A stretch of DNA of 64,000 bases from Pseudolysinimonas kribbensis. GTDB taxonomy: Bacteria > Actinomycetota > Actinomycetes > Actinomycetales > Microbacteriaceae. How positions within the stretch are numbered: position 1 is the stretch's first letter; the number at the start of each line of letters is the position of its first letter. Below are positions 63,574-64,000 of the stretch, in pieces. Under the pieces are notes generated by a model, which saw nothing but the letters and a program-made list of their open reading frames with translations, was not told the origin of the DNA and did not search any database. Where the stretch lies: contig NZ_BSVB01000001.1 in the NCBI RefSeq assembly GCF_030161895.1, positions 930,001 through 994,000 of the forward strand, in the 5' to 3' direction. The position numbers were made by a program, and so were the translations under genes.

Positions 63574-64000
63574 TTACTGCTGAGGCGAGGACTTCGAGGT
63601 CGCCTTGATGGAGCCGTCCTCGATGCCGGCCTCGATCTTCTTGAGCTCGCCCGCCAGCCCCGGGTCGACCTTCGACTCGAAGTTGTGGAACGGCGCCAGC
63701 TTCACGCCGCCGTTCTTCAGGGTGCCCACGTACGGCGTGTTGTCGAAGTCGCCGTTCTTGGCGGCCTTCACGACCGCCTCGACGCCTGCGTCGACGCCCT
63801 TCTGCACCGACGTCAGGATGATGTCGTCCACCGTCTTGTCGGTGTTGAACACGTCCGCGTCGACGCCGATCAGGACAGAACCCTTGTTCTGGTCCTTGAT
63901 GGCCTCGGCGGCGCTCTGGTAGATCGGACCGCCGACCGGCATGAGCACGTCGGCGTTCTGGTCGAGCAGACCCTGCGCGGCCGTCTTCGCCTCGACACCG
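63574..64000 (-). CDS. BMP-family nucleoside-binding lipoprotein (5' end outside window)
   Basis: The last 141 residues of a basic membrane protein (BMP, PF02608) substrate-binding protein: VLMPVGGPIYQSAAEAI, VLIGVDADVFNTDK, ILTSVQKGVDAGVEAVV and YVGTLKNGGVKLAPFHNF. The N-terminal signal peptide and lipobox are outside the window. First gene of the importer operon; it delivers nucleosides to the permeases encoded downstream. Confidence 0.92.
   Translation of the reverse strand, partial: GVEAKTAAQGLLDQNADVLMPVGGPIYQSAAEAIKDQNKGSVLIGVDADVFNTDKTVDDIILTSVQKGVDAGVEAVVKAAKNGDFDNTPYVGTLKNGGVKLAPFHNFESKVDPGLAGELKKIEAGIEDGSIKATSKSSPQQ

Noticed and set aside
1..64000. Programmed ribosomal frameshifting as an explanation for the many frame breaks
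   Set aside because: The breaks are in unrelated genes, lie in ordinary short G/C runs without slippery heptamers or downstream structures, and nearly all need an added base. Sequencing error is simpler.

Overview
The window is a contiguous stretch of high-GC (roughly 70 percent) bacterial chromosome. Its gene content points to a Gram-positive actinobacterium, most likely a member of the Microbacteriaceae (inference). Signs of this are a LytR-CpsA-Psr wall-glycopolymer ligase, a biotin-dependent acyl-CoA carboxylase set with a small epsilon subunit, a cysteine-less LpdA-type flavoprotein, many GTG starts, 1-4 nt stop/start overlaps, and numerous promoters placed exactly for leaderless mRNAs.

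Region 1 (1-30400) is a surface-glycan locus. It holds an RgpF-like rhamnan synthesis protein, several GT2/GT4 glycosyltransferases, a two-headed glycosyltransferase, two tandem 670-residue membrane proteins, a Wzm/Wzt-type ABC exporter, rmlA/rmlB/rmlC for dTDP-deoxysugars, a CapD-type dehydratase, several SDR epimerases, and the wall ligase. Inside it, four tightly overlapping genes (5310-9361) encode GDP-mannose 4,6-dehydratase, a GDP-fucose-synthase-like reductase, a PLP enzyme with His in place of the catalytic Lys (the ColD/RfbH 3-dehydratase signature) and a glycosyltransferase. This is a predicted pathway to a GDP-3,6-dideoxyhexose of colitose type. An IS481-family element (2696-3772) and a lower-GC Tat-exported CHAP protein interrupt the locus. 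A cell-wall-binding-repeat protein sits in it as well.

Region 2 (30400-37660) carries purE, purK, gtrA, birA, a UDP-glucose/GDP-mannose dehydrogenase, a Dpm1-like synthase, and the beta and epsilon subunits of acyl-CoA carboxylase. A stretch with four consecutive strong hairpins follows (37870-38012) and may be a structured RNA.

Region 3 (38100-48400) holds an FkbM methyltransferase, a response regulator with two kinase-like partners, a TrmA-family RNA methyltransferase, maf, the biotin carboxylase/BCCP subunit, a putative nuclease gene bracketed by palindromes, and lpdA.

Region 4 (48383-64000) is a nucleoside uptake and salvage block. It contains purine nucleoside phosphorylase, a phosphohexomutase, adenosine deaminase, an orphan PTS EIIA, an IclR regulator, an adenosylhomocysteinase-like enzyme, a nucleoside hydrolase, thymidine phosphorylase, cytidine deaminase, and a BMP-type ABC importer whose binding protein runs off the right edge. 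A second palindrome-bracketed nuclease gene lies inside this block.

Two points apply throughout. First, about 25 otherwise intact genes are broken by single-base frameshifts, nearly all repaired by adding one base to a short G or C run, so the sequence probably carries systematic deletion errors; such genes are listed as CDS with the break marked. Second, the observation most likely to be new is that two loci share one layout: palindrome, about 85-110 bp, AbiEi/DUF559-type nuclease gene, palindrome at the stop codon. A solitary palindrome of the first family sits elsewhere.
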